Below are positions 15,998 to 25,575 of a stretch of DNA of 64,000 nucleotides, in pieces. The position numbers were made by a program, and so were the translations under genes. Each line of letters begins with the position of its first letter. Position 1 is the stretch's first letter. The stretch comes from Flavobacterium sp. LC2016-23 (GTDB lineage: Bacteria; Bacteroidota; Bacteroidia; Flavobacteriales; Flavobacteriaceae). The notes below the pieces were generated by a model, which saw only the letters and a program-made list of their open reading frames with translations, had not been told where the DNA came from and did not search any database. The stretch is taken from contig NZ_WKKE01000017.1 in NCBI RefSeq assembly GCF_009674775.1, forward strand, positions 62,001 through 126,000, in the 5' to 3' direction.

Positions 15998-18091
15998 ATG
16001 AGTAAAGCAATCTATATAGCCACCAGTGATCAGAATAGCGGAAAATCAATTATTACGCTTGGTCTGATGAGTATTCTGATCGGGAAAACCGCCAAGGTGG
16101 GATATTTCAGGCCTATTGTTGAAGATTTTGTCGATGGCGGGGTAGACAATCATATCGAAACAGTTCTTTCCCATTTTAATCTTGATATTAAGTTTGAAGA
16201 CGCTTATGCTATTACGAAAAGTAAACTGATCAAAAAGAAAAATAAAGGGAAAATCGGAGAGGTTTTAGACTTAATTATAGAAAAGTACAAACGTCTTGAA
16301 GAACGCTTTGATTTTGTTCTGGTCGAAGGCACCAGTTTTACCGGAGAAGGAACTTCAATTGAATTGGATACCAACGTTCTAATTGCAAAAAATCTTGGAA
16401 TTCCAACCATAATTATAGGATCCGGTATTGGGAAAACCCTTGATGAACTGGTAGACAGTCTACACTTGGTTTATGATTCCTTTAAAGTAAAAGAAGTGGA
16501 GGTATTGTCCGTTTTTGCTAATAAAGTACAGCCTGAAAACATCGAACTGGTTACCAAAAGCCTGCAAAAAAGTCTGCCAGCCAATGTTTTGATAAATACC
16601 ATTCCTTTGATTTCAAGTCTGAACAATCCGACCATGCAGGAAATTGTCAACGAACTGGATGCTAAAGTACTGTTTGGAGAAACCTATTTAAACAATGAAA
16701 TAGGACACTACAGTGTCGGAGCCATGCAATTGCATAATTATCTGGTTCACTTGCAGAATAACGCTTTGGTAATTACGCCAGGAGACCGCTCGGATATTAT
16801 ATTAGGGGCATTACAGGCCAATGAGTCAGCCAATTATCCGACGATTTCCGGAATTATCCTGACCGGCAATATAATTCCGGAACAAAGTATATTAAAACTT
16901 ATCGAAGGACTTTCGGCAGTTGTGCCAATCATTGCAGTGGACGGAGGAACCTATCACATCACCAATAAAATTGGCAGCATCAGATCTGAAATTTATGCTA
17001 ACAACACGCATAAAATAGAAACATCGATCAGTACTTTCGAAAAATATGTAAAAGTGGACGCTTTGTCGGAAAGGTTAATCACTTTTGTGGCAGAAGGAAT
17101 GACACCAAAGATGTTTCAGTACAATATGGTGAAAAGAGCCAAACAGCATCGCAAGCATATTGTGCTGCCGGAAGGAAATGACGACCGGATCATTATGGCA
17201 GCTTCACGATTACTGGATATGGATGTGGTGGATATTTCGATTATTGGAGATAAAAAACAAATAGAAAGTAAAGTTGCTGAACTCGGAATTACGTTTGATT
17301 TTTCTAAAGTTAATATCATCAATCCGATAGAATCTAAGCTCTATGAAGATTATGCCAATACCTATTACGAGCTTAGAAAAGCCAAAAACGTAAGTATTAC
17401 AATGGCCAGGGATTTAATGGAAGATGTTTCTTATTTCGGAACTATGATGGTGTATAAAGGTCATGCAGACGGAATGGTTTCCGGCGCCGCACACACCACG
17501 CAGCATACCATTTTACCGGCATTACAATTTATCAAAACAAAACCTAATTCGTCTGTAGTTTCCTCTGTATTCTTCATGTGCCTGGAAGACAGGGTTTCTG
17601 TTTTTGGAGATTGTGCCATTAATCCAAACCCAACCGCTGAACAATTGGCAGAAATTGCAATTTCGTCAGCAGAGTCAAGTCTGGCTTTCGGAATTGAACC
17701 CAAAATAGCCATGCTTTCGTATTCTTCCGGGTCTTCAGGAAAAGGAGATGAAGTCGATAAAGTAAGAACAGCCACTGCAATTGTAAAAGCCAAACGCCCT
17801 GATTTAAAAATCGAAGGACCCATTCAGTATGATGCTGCAGTTGATCTTACGGTTGGAAAAAGTAAAATGCCGGATTCTGAAGTGGCAGGCCAGGCGAGTG
17901 TCTTAATTTTTCCGGATTTAAATACAGGAAATAATACGTATAAGGCCGTTCAGAGAGAAACCGGAGCTTTGGCCATCGGACCAATGTTACAAGGCTTAAA
18001 CAAGCCCGTAAACGATTTAAGCCGTGGCTGTACGGTAGATGATATCATAAACACAGTAGTAATTACAGCCATTCAGGCACAAGGACTTTAA
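15998..18091 (+). CDS. pta: Phosphate acetyltransferase, long form
   Basis: This 697-residue protein has the three-domain build of long Pta enzymes: an N-terminal P-loop BioD-like domain (SDQNSGKSIITLGL near 9-22), a central DRTGG domain (about 215-330), and the C-terminal acetyl/butyryl transferase domain from about 370. The last includes HIVLPEGNDDRI and SSGSSGKGDEVDKVRTAT. It converts acetyl-CoA plus phosphate to acetyl phosphate plus CoA. It forms a pair with ackA downstream (191-base gap), giving acetate overflow and ATP, or acetate uptake. Confidence 0.96.
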   Translation: MSKAIYIATSDQNSGKSIITLGLMSILIGKTAKVGYFRPIVEDFVDGGVDNHIETVLSHFNLDIKFEDAYAITKSKLIKKKNKGKIGEVLDLIIEKYKRLEERFDFVLVEGTSFTGEGTSIELDTNVLIAKNLGIPTIIIGSGIGKTLDELVDSLHLVYDSFKVKEVEVLSVFANKVQPENIELVTKSLQKSLPANVLINTIPLISSLNNPTMQEIVNELDAKVLFGETYLNNEIGHYSVGAMQLHNYLVHLQNNALVITPGDRSDIILGALQANESANYPTISGIILTGNIIPEQSILKLIEGLSAVVPIIAVDGGTYHITNKIGSIRSEIYANNTHKIETSISTFEKYVKVDALSERLITFVAEGMTPKMFQYNMVKRAKQHRKHIVLPEGNDDRIIMAASRLLDMDVVDISIIGDKKQIESKVAELGITFDFSKVNIINPIESKLYEDYANTYYELRKAKNVSITMARDLMEDVSYFGTMMVYKGHADGMVSGAAHTTQHTILPALQFIKTKPNSSVVSSVFFMCLEDRVSVFGDCAINPNPTAEQLAEIAISSAESSLAFGIEPKIAMLSYSSGSSGKGDEVDKVRTATAIVKAKRPDLKIEGPIQYDAAVDLTVGKSKMPDSEVAGQASVLIFPDLNTGNNTYKAVQRETGALAIGPMLQGLNKPVNDLSRGCTVDDIINTVVITAIQAQGL

Positions 18092-18155
18092 TTAATTATG
18101 AATTATGAGTTGTAAATTATGAGTTTTGGGTTATGATTATTACCTAAAAAAAGCA

Positions 18156-18221
18156 TGTCAGGCTGAGCGGAGTCGAAGCCCCTTTTCGTTTGACCAGCCT
18201 TCGACTTCGTTCAGGGTGGCA
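18156..18221. repeat. Imperfect inverted repeat between pta and ackA
   Basis: The 23-nt arms 18156-18178 (with GAGCGGAGTCGAAG) and 18199-18221 (with CTTCGACTTCGTTCAG) pair with a few mismatches, mostly G-T type. Similar SCGAAG-bearing arms are, from memory, common dispersed elements in Flavobacterium. The spacer between pta and ackA holds no gene. Confidence 0.55.
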
Positions 18222-18240
18222 GTAAAATTTTTAAAAAAAA

Positions 18241-18272
18241 CTTAGCAGCTTAGAAACTTAGCATCTTAGAAC
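18241..18272 (+). repeat. Four tandem 8-nt repeats (CTTAGnAn) before ackA
   Basis: CTTAGCAG, CTTAGAAA, CTTAGCAT and CTTAGAAC follow each other without gaps, ending 10 bases before the ackA start. They fall in what should be the leader or the pta-ackA intercistronic region. Confidence 0.6.
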
Positions 18273-18282
18273 CTTAAAAAAA

Positions 18283-19467
18283 ATGAAAATACTAATTATA
18301 AATTCAGGAAGTTCATCCATCAAATATCAATTAATGGTAATGCCGGAAAACGAAGTGATTTGTTCCGGAATGATTGACAGAATTGGTTTGGAAATTTCAA
18401 ATATTACATTTAAAACGGCATCAGATTCTTTAGAAGAATTACTTCCGATTCCGAATCATAAAGTGGGGCTGCAGAAAGTAGCCGAAATGCTTTTGGATCC
18501 GGAAAAAGGAGTTATAAAATCAACTTCGGAAATTGCGGCTGTTGGTCATCGCGTCGTTCACGGCGGAAGTGACTTTACAGATACCGTAAAAATTGATGAG
18601 AAAGTCAAATTAAAAATTAAACAGCTTTTTGAATTGGCACCTTTACATAATCCAGCCAATTTAGAAGGAATTAATGTGGCCGAAGAAATTTTTAACTCGG
18701 CAGAGCAAATTGCTGTTTTTGATACGGCTTTTCATCAGACAATGCCGGAGACCGCATTCAAATACGCCATTCCGAATTATCTTTTAACAGAGAATAAAGT
18801 CCGTGTTTATGGTTTTCACGGAACAAGCCATAAATATGTTTCTGAAAAAGCAATTGATTTTTTACAGCACAATTCAAAAATAATTACCATTCATTTGGGA
18901 AATGGCTGCAGTATGGCTGCTATTAAAGACGGAAAATGTATCGATACGACGATGGGTTTTTCTCCTTCAAATGGTTTAATAATGGGAACCCGAGCTGGAG
19001 ATATCGATCAGTCCGTAATTTTTTATCTGATCAAGAATCTAAATTATACGGCTGATGAAGTAAATGCAATTTTGCTCAAACAAAGCGGAATGCTTGGCCT
19101 TACAGGCTACAGTGATTTACGTGATATCGAATCAGAAGCTGAAAAAGGAAATAAAGACTGTCAGCTGGCTTTGCTGATGAATGCGTACCGAATTAAAAAA
19201 ACAATTGGTTCTTATACGGCAGCCTTAAATGGTTTGGATGCGATTATTTTTACCGCCGGAATTGGTGAAAACTCTTTGTACATGCGTAAACTGGTTTGTA
19301 CGGATATGGATTATTTCGGAATTGAACTGGATGATGAAAAAAATGCAGTTCGTTCAAAAGAAATCAGGGAAATTAATACCCCCAATTCTAAAGCTAAAGT
19401 TTTGGTTGTTCCGACAGATGAAGAATATGAAATTGCCAATCAGGTTTATCAGCTGCTCCAGCATTAG
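18283..19467 (+). CDS. ackA: Acetate kinase
   Basis: This 394-residue cytoplasmic enzyme transfers phosphate between acetyl phosphate and ADP. Motifs of the acetokinase family are all present: the N-terminal ILIINSGSSSIKYQL (Asn7 type), the HRVVHGG stretch near 87-93, YGFHGTSHKYVSEKA near 183, GNGCSMAAIKDGK and TRAGDIDQSV near 205-240, and FTAGIGENS near 323. Length is typical. It follows pta and is ended by a terminator. Confidence 0.97.
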   Translation: MKILIINSGSSSIKYQLMVMPENEVICSGMIDRIGLEISNITFKTASDSLEELLPIPNHKVGLQKVAEMLLDPEKGVIKSTSEIAAVGHRVVHGGSDFTDTVKIDEKVKLKIKQLFELAPLHNPANLEGINVAEEIFNSAEQIAVFDTAFHQTMPETAFKYAIPNYLLTENKVRVYGFHGTSHKYVSEKAIDFLQHNSKIITIHLGNGCSMAAIKDGKCIDTTMGFSPSNGLIMGTRAGDIDQSVIFYLIKNLNYTADEVNAILLKQSGMLGLTGYSDLRDIESEAEKGNKDCQLALLMNAYRIKKTIGSYTAALNGLDAIIFTAGIGENSLYMRKLVCTDMDYFGIELDDEKNAVRSKEIREINTPNSKAKVLVVPTDEEYEIANQVYQLLQH

Positions 19468-19484
19468 AAACGTATTTTATAGAT

Positions 19485-19512
19485 AAAAGCTCTCCAATAG
19501 GGGAGCTTTTTT
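19485..19512 (+). terminator. Terminator of ackA
   Basis: An 11-bp stem (AAAAGCTCTCC / GGGGAGCTTTT, one G-T pair) with loop AATA and a T run lies 18 bases after the ackA stop. Confidence 0.8.
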
Positions 19513-19538
19513 ACATTCAAAAATTAAATATTTGTCAG

Positions 19539-19546
19539 TATCTTTG
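19539..19546 (+). promoter_or_regulatory. -7 box TATCTTTG of the PUL regulator
   Basis: An exact TAnnTTTG match lies 18 bases upstream of the TTG chosen as start. No good -33 TTG is present. If used, it rules out the farther upstream TTG at 19532 as start codon. Confidence 0.4.
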
Positions 19547-19564
19547 AATATAAATCCGAATATT

Positions 19565-22309
19565 TTGAAATCGATACTTTTAAAATTACTTTTCTTCTTT
19601 TTCATAGCTTCACAAATTCAGGCACAAGAATTACTTCCCTTTGTTGAAAATTACAGTAAATCAGATTATCAGGGAGATAATCAGATCTGGAATGTGGCAC
19701 AGGGAAAAGATAATGCCATGTATTTTGCCAACAACCATTATTTGTTGCGATACGACGGTGTGATATGGGAGAAATACACTTTGCCGAATAAAACGATTAT
19801 TCGTTCTATTTTAATTGAAGGCGACAAAATATATTCCGGTTCTTATAAAGAATTTGGGTACTGGTACCGTAACGAGGGTAAAATGCATTACGTTTCGATT
19901 ACCAAAAACCTGCGTTTATTTGATGAAAAAGACAACGAGGAAATCTGGAAAATATTCCGGTTCAATGGTTCGCTTTATTTTCAATCCTTCAATGATGTTT
20001 TTATTTATAATGGAAAAACCATAAAAAAAATAAAATTTCCATTTCTGATATCGTATTGCTTTTTTATCGATAATAACCTGTATGTAGCTTCTGTTCAGGA
20101 TGGTATTTTTAAGATGAACGGCAAAAGAATTGCAAATCCAAAAGGATGGAATGTTCTGAAAAACACGGTAGTTCACGCCATAGAAAAATACAAAAACCAA
20201 ACCTACATTTTTACACAGAAAAAAGGGGTTTTTGTAGTTGAAAAAAATGGCCTCAGGCCCTGGAATAATCCCTTGAACGAAACCTTAAAATCAACCACTA
20301 TCAATGTTGCCAAATTTATTAAGGGAAATAAACTGATCATTGGTACCGGAAATAAGGGCGTTATAATTTTAGACTTAGATTCCAATTTGTATAAAAACAT
20401 TGATCGGAATAATGTTTTAATGAACAATTCGATTTTAACTATTGGCTTTGATAAGGAAGATGATTTATGGCTGGGTCTTGATAACGGAATTGCTCATGTG
20501 GAAGTCAATTCTCCGATATCCTTTTTCTATGATAATTCCGGTATATTAGGATCTGTTTATTCGGTGGCAACCACCAATAAAGGCTATCTGATTGCTTCCA
20601 ATCATGGTATTTTTGAATTTGGAGCCGGCAGGTTTAACATGCTGCCCAATACACAGGGCCAGGGCTGGAATATTACCAAAATTGGCACCAAATATATTAT
20701 TGGACACAATGACGGAACATTTTCATATGATAATGGTACTCTCACTAAAATTAATGGAGTAAGCGGTGGCTGGAATTTATCCAAAAGCAGTATTAATAAT
20801 ACGTATTTTCAGTCGACTTACAGCGGTATTCTGGTGTATGATGATTTATCAAACCTGTCACACTACAAAATAATAAAGGATCTGGCCAAACCCATAAAAT
20901 ATGTGGCCCAGAATAAAAAAAATGAAATCTGGGCAGCGGATAATTATCGTGGTTTATATCGTGTTTTACTGGACGATGATTATAAAACAAAAAAAGTAGA
21001 GAATGTCACACAGCAAGCCAAAATAAAAAATGATTTTGGGATTAAGATTTTTGAATTCAGAAAAGAAATACTTTTTCTAATTGATAATTCCTGGTATACG
21101 TATAATTCGCTTACCAATAAACTGGAGGAAAATGAATTATTTAATGCTAATTTCAAGAATGTATCTGATATTGTAGCAATAGATGAAGATCATTTTATGG
21201 TACTCCAGAATGGGATTTTATACCATATTTATGCCACCGGAAATAAATTTGTCTGGAATATTATTCAGGAGAAATATTATAAAGGAAAACTGATCAATGA
21301 AAATTTGAGAATCTTTAAAAATGAAAATCATTATTTGTTAAATCTCGATGACGGTTTTATTTCCCTTCAGTTAAAGTACGAAAACAAGCAACATAAAGCT
21401 TTAAGGGTCGAAGCCTTTAGTGACAATATCTTAATTGCAGATGATTCTAAAATTAAATTCAATAAAGAGTTAAAAATAAATGTGATTTCGGGAATATATG
21501 GGGCCAGCAAACCAAATTTATTTTATAAACTAAATAAAAGCAAAGATTTTACCCCCATTTCTGATGGCGTAATTTTACTGAATAATTTAAGCAGCGGTTA
21601 TCATTCTGTGGTGATCTATAAACACGATGGCGCCAGTTATGAAAAAGTAGAAGAGTTTTCTTTTAAAGTAGCCCAGCCCTGGTATTTTTCACTTTGGATG
21701 ATTTTGATGTATTTGTTCGTAATTGCCGCTGTACTGTTTTTATATTACAAATGGAACAAGCTTCGATACACTCAAAAGTTAAAATTGCAGGCAGAAGAAC
21801 TGAAACATCAGAGAGAAATTCTGGAAATGGAGCTAAAAGCGGAGAATGAATTAAATGTTCAGGAATATGAAAAACATATTTTGGAACTGGAATTGCAGAC
21901 AAAATCATCTGAAGTTGCCGGAAAATCCTTGTCGATAGCCAAGCAAAGTGAAATGATTGAAAATATACAGAACATTTTAGACTCAGAAAAAGATTTTAAT
22001 AAACTGAAAAGCGAAATTAAAAAGGCCATTAAAATCAATGAAGTGAACAAACACGAATGGGAAACTTTCGAAACCACTCTGAACCAGATTCACAATGAGT
22101 TTATTATTAATTTGACAAAGAAATTCCCAAACCTTACTCCAAAAGATATAAAACTGTGTGTTTATCTTAAAATGAACCTTTCTTCAAAGGAAATTGCACC
22201 TATGATGAACATCTCCTTTAGAGGTGTAGAATTACACAGATATCGTCTGAGAAAGAAATTAAACCTTAGTCAGGATGAAAACCTGTCAAAATTTTTATTG
22301 ACTGTGTAA
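19565..22309 (+). CDS. Membrane-spanning beta-propeller regulator with LuxR-type HTH
   Basis: This protein of about 914 residues probably controls the adjacent glycan locus. A signal peptide (KSILLKLLFFFFIASQIQAQ) leads into a periplasmic sensor built of two-component-regulator-type propeller repeats (about 30-600). A Y_Y_Y-like domain ends in AQPWYFSLW, and one transmembrane helix (about 705-730) leads to a coiled coil rich in Glu/Lys. The C-terminal 60 residues are a LuxR-like HTH (LTPKDIKLCVYLKMNLSSKEIAPMM). No kinase domain or receiver is present, so sensing and DNA binding sit in one chain. The start is a TTG at 19565; the TTG at 19532 lies upstream of the predicted -7 box. Confidence 0.82.
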   Translation: MKSILLKLLFFFFIASQIQAQELLPFVENYSKSDYQGDNQIWNVAQGKDNAMYFANNHYLLRYDGVIWEKYTLPNKTIIRSILIEGDKIYSGSYKEFGYWYRNEGKMHYVSITKNLRLFDEKDNEEIWKIFRFNGSLYFQSFNDVFIYNGKTIKKIKFPFLISYCFFIDNNLYVASVQDGIFKMNGKRIANPKGWNVLKNTVVHAIEKYKNQTYIFTQKKGVFVVEKNGLRPWNNPLNETLKSTTINVAKFIKGNKLIIGTGNKGVIILDLDSNLYKNIDRNNVLMNNSILTIGFDKEDDLWLGLDNGIAHVEVNSPISFFYDNSGILGSVYSVATTNKGYLIASNHGIFEFGAGRFNMLPNTQGQGWNITKIGTKYIIGHNDGTFSYDNGTLTKINGVSGGWNLSKSSINNTYFQSTYSGILVYDDLSNLSHYKIIKDLAKPIKYVAQNKKNEIWAADNYRGLYRVLLDDDYKTKKVENVTQQAKIKNDFGIKIFEFRKEILFLIDNSWYTYNSLTNKLEENELFNANFKNVSDIVAIDEDHFMVLQNGILYHIYATGNKFVWNIIQEKYYKGKLINENLRIFKNENHYLLNLDDGFISLQLKYENKQHKALRVEAFSDNILIADDSKIKFNKELKINVISGIYGASKPNLFYKLNKSKDFTPISDGVILLNNLSSGYHSVVIYKHDGASYEKVEEFSFKVAQPWYFSLWMILMYLFVIAAVLFLYYKWNKLRYTQKLKLQAEELKHQREILEMELKAENELNVQEYEKHILELELQTKSSEVAGKSLSIAKQSEMIENIQNILDSEKDFNKLKSEIKKAIKINEVNKHEWETFETTLNQIHNEFIINLTKKFPNLTPKDIKLCVYLKMNLSSKEIAPMMNISFRGVELHRYRLRKKLNLSQDENLSKFLLTV

Positions 22310-22370
22310 GATTCTTACATGTTTTTTAAACATAGTTTAATTTTTCAATTCTTTTTTTACGTAATTCTAA

Positions 22371-22501
22371 TACATCATTACTACATCATAACGTTATGTT
22401 AATGAAAAATTAAAATACGTTAAAGTCTTTATTGGTAGTTCTTTAGCTAAGTTTTTTGATGTAGTGATGTAGCTGTGTAGTAGTACTGTTTGATGTACTA
22501 C
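22371..22501 (+). promoter_or_regulatory. Cluster of five TGATGTA sites upstream of susC
   Basis: The heptamer occurs as TACATCA at 22371-22377 and 22382-22388, and as TGATGTA at 22457-22463, 22465-22471 and 22491-22497. The first two pairs form a large inverted repeat. A further pair, GTAGTAC at 22480-22486 and GTACTAC at 22495-22501, overlaps the last site. The 244-bp spacer has no gene. It is a likely target of the upstream HTH regulator. Confidence 0.5.
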
Positions 22502-22553
22502 AACGTTGTAATTGTTTAATTTGGCTCTACTAACTTAAACGATTACAAACTGT

Positions 22554-25500
22554 ATGAAAAATTTTATTTTTAGTTTTTTAGCACTCTTATTGCTGCCGGC
22601 TTATATGTCCGGGCAGACAATTAAAGGAAAAGTATTAGATAGCAGCGGAATGGGAGTTCCGGGAGCTGTGATCAGTGCGCCTCAATCCAGAACTTCTGCT
22701 GATGCTGATTTCGATGGTAACTTTACGATCAATGCCAAAGAAGGCGAGATGTTAAAAATCTCTATGTTGGGTTTTGAACCAGTTTCTTTGCCTGCAACTT
22801 CAGGACTAATGACAATTACATTAAAGGAATCCGGTGATACTGCTTTAAAAGAAGTAGTCGTTATTGGATACGGTACCAGAAAGAAAATTGATAATACTAC
22901 CTCAATTAGTTCGATCAAATCGGAGGAAATTACCAAAACAAAAGTGTTAAACGCTTCACAGGCTATTCAGGGTAAAGCGGCCGGGGTTCAGGTAATCTCA
23001 TCAGATTTACCGGGAAGCACTCCTTCTGTTGTGATTAGAGGTTTGGGAACCGCACTAGGAGGAAGAACTCCCTTGTATGTAGTAGACGGAATGCAAACGG
23101 AGAATATCAATAATATTAATACAAACGATATTACTTCTTATGATATCTTAAAAGATGCTTCTGCACTTGCTATTTACGGTACCAGAGCAGCCAACGGAGT
23201 TATTATTATTACAACCAAAAAAGGAAAAGGTGATAATAAAGTTTCTGTAGAAATAGAAAGCTTTGCGGGTGTAAGAGAGCCGCTTAAAAAAGTTAAAATG
23301 GCGGGCAGTAATAAGTTTGCTTATTATACGAATGCCGCTTTGCAAAACACTACTTTTTCACAAGATCAGCCTGTAAATACAGATTGGTTTGATGAAATTA
23401 CAAGAAGCGGATCGTATACACAAAACAACATTTCTGTTTCCGGCGGTTCTGAAAATGTTAAGTATTTTTTCAGTTTAGGAAATTACGAAGAAAAAGCAAT
23501 CCTAAACGGACTAAGTTATGGCCGTACCACTTTTAGAAATAATAATGAATATAAAATTTCTAAAAAATTGACGCTAAATCAAAACTTCAGTTTTACGTCT
23601 ACAAAATCGACTCCTAAACCGTTGGGAGCTTTTACAAATGCGTACAAACAATCACCAATAGTGCCTGTTTTTTTTCCTGACGGAAAATACGGAGTACCAA
23701 GAGTTGGTGCAGATGGTTTTGCAAACGAAACAGGATCAGCATTTAACAATGTTGGAAATCCGGTGGCACAACTTGATTTTTTTGATGAGCAACAAAAAAG
23801 TATAACCTTGCAGGGAGGTCTGAAATTAGACTATGAAATTTTAAAATCCTTAAAATTTACTTCTCAGTTTAATGGAGAATACTACACCTGGAAACAATAT
23901 AATTTTGAAGACACCAAAAATGTATGGCTTGCGGCCAATCCTAATAAAGTAGCAAGTGATTACGAAAAAGAATTTCCAAATGCTAATATTAATTTATTAA
24001 CCAAAGGAAGAGAAGACTATTACAATTGGAATTTAGCAAACTACCTGACCTATAACAAGGTGTTTAACGATATTCACGATATTGAAGTAGTAGCCGGTAT
24101 TGAAACAAGTGTGAAAGGTAACAGGGAAAAACTTACCATCAAAAGAAAAAATGTAAATTCGGATGCGAACTACTGGGCTCTGAAAGATGTAGAATATGCT
24201 GCAAATATAACGAGCTATAAGGACGAAGTTTTCAATGAAGTAAAACTGGCATCTTATTTAGGCCGTTTCCAATATAAATTGATGGATAAATATTTGGTTA
24301 CCGGAACGGTAAGACGTGACGGATCTTCAAATTTTGGAAAAGATTACCGTTGGGGTACGTTTCCTGCTTTTGGTCTGGGATGGGTTCTTTCTAAAGAGTC
24401 TTTCTTAGCAAATTCAGAAACAATTAGTTTATTAAAATTAAGAGGAGGCTGGGGTAAATTAGGAAACCAGAATGTACCACTAAACAGAGCAAGCTATACA
24501 TCGGGTCAAACTGCGTATTTAGGAGGTTCTATTTTGAATGAAGGAAGCACTATTAACTCGCAAATTGATCCAAGTTTATCCTGGGAAGTTACGGAAGAGA
24601 CTTCTGTTGGTTTGGATTTCGAATTACTGAACAGCAAATTAAAAGGAACTCTTGATGTGTATGACAGAAATACAAATAACATCATTTTAAATACAAAACC
24701 GTATGTTACATCAGGAATAACAAATGTATCTCCGGCACACGTAGGAGAGGTTTCGAACAAAGGTTATGAAATTTCTTTACGCTGGGATGACAAAATTGGT
24801 GAAGATTTCAGCTATTTCATCGGTGGAAACTTTTCGAATAATAAAAATGAACTTACAGGTCTGAAAAATGTTATTTTATCTCCGCTTATCGGAGGAGGAT
24901 TAGGCAACGGACAAGATACTAAATTACTGGATAACACTACTATTGGTCAGCCGTTAGGAAGTTTCTATATCTACGATTATGCAGGTTTTGACGCTGCAAC
25001 TGGAAAAATGTTGTATTACAATGCTGCAGGTAATAAAGTAACTCAGGATGCACTAAATGCCACTACAGACAAAAAATATGTAGGATCAAGCATGCCAAAA
25101 TCTAATTATGGAGTGTCTTTAGGATTTAATTACAAAAACTTTGATGTCTCTGTAGACGGTTACGGAACGAACGGTGCAAAAGTGTACAATGGTAAAAAAG
25201 CACAGCGTTTTTCAGGAGAAAATATCGAAGATTCTCTTGCCGGTAATTTTTGGACACTTAACAATGTAACAGCTTCAAATCCTGCACCATTCAACCAGGT
25301 ACCAGTTGCTTCTACTTATTATTTGGAATCAGGTGATTTCTTTAGAATCAACAACATTACAGTAGGATACAAATTGCCATTGCAAAGCGAGAGTTTTATC
25401 ACTTCCTGCAGAATTTATGTAAATGCAATAAATCCGTTTATCACACAAAAATTCTCAGGATTCTCTCCGGAATTAAACGGAGATGGAAATCCTTACGGAA

Positions 25501-25571
25501 CTCAGGGAGTGGAATTGGATGCTTATCCAACTTTGAGATCATTTGTAATGGGAGTTAACTTAAAATTTTAA
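22554..25571 (+). CDS. susC: SusC/RagA-type TonB-dependent outer-membrane transporter
   Basis: This 1005-residue protein imports a glycan oligosaccharide across the outer membrane using TonB energy. The order is: signal peptide (to about 21), carboxypeptidase-D regulatory-like domain (about 22-95, GKVLDSSGMGVPGAVIS), the SusC motif LKEVVVIGYGTRKK near 100, the plug domain with TPLYVVDGMQT and YGTRAANGVIIITTKKG, and the 22-strand barrel to the end (VMGVNLKF). It pairs with the SusD gene 4 bases downstream. The substrate is inferred from the enzymes in the locus to be beta-1,2-glucan. Confidence 0.95.
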   Translation: MKNFIFSFLALLLLPAYMSGQTIKGKVLDSSGMGVPGAVISAPQSRTSADADFDGNFTINAKEGEMLKISMLGFEPVSLPATSGLMTITLKESGDTALKEVVVIGYGTRKKIDNTTSISSIKSEEITKTKVLNASQAIQGKAAGVQVISSDLPGSTPSVVIRGLGTALGGRTPLYVVDGMQTENINNINTNDITSYDILKDASALAIYGTRAANGVIIITTKKGKGDNKVSVEIESFAGVREPLKKVKMAGSNKFAYYTNAALQNTTFSQDQPVNTDWFDEITRSGSYTQNNISVSGGSENVKYFFSLGNYEEKAILNGLSYGRTTFRNNNEYKISKKLTLNQNFSFTSTKSTPKPLGAFTNAYKQSPIVPVFFPDGKYGVPRVGADGFANETGSAFNNVGNPVAQLDFFDEQQKSITLQGGLKLDYEILKSLKFTSQFNGEYYTWKQYNFEDTKNVWLAANPNKVASDYEKEFPNANINLLTKGREDYYNWNLANYLTYNKVFNDIHDIEVVAGIETSVKGNREKLTIKRKNVNSDANYWALKDVEYAANITSYKDEVFNEVKLASYLGRFQYKLMDKYLVTGTVRRDGSSNFGKDYRWGTFPAFGLGWVLSKESFLANSETISLLKLRGGWGKLGNQNVPLNRASYTSGQTAYLGGSILNEGSTINSQIDPSLSWEVTEETSVGLDFELLNSKLKGTLDVYDRNTNNIILNTKPYVTSGITNVSPAHVGEVSNKGYEISLRWDDKIGEDFSYFIGGNFSNNKNELTGLKNVILSPLIGGGLGNGQDTKLLDNTTIGQPLGSFYIYDYAGFDAATGKMLYYNAAGNKVTQDALNATTDKKYVGSSMPKSNYGVSLGFNYKNFDVSVDGYGTNGAKVYNGKKAQRFSGENIEDSLAGNFWTLNNVTASNPAPFNQVPVASTYYLESGDFFRINNITVGYKLPLQSESFITSCRIYVNAINPFITQKFSGFSPELNGDGNPYGTQGVELDAYPTLRSFVMGVNLKF

Positions 25572-25575
25572 AATT

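Noticed and set aside
22470..22553. A TTG/TAnnTTTG promoter for susC
   Set aside because: TAATTTGG near 22520 is one base off and no -33 TTG lies at 17-23 bases; I could not support a promoter.
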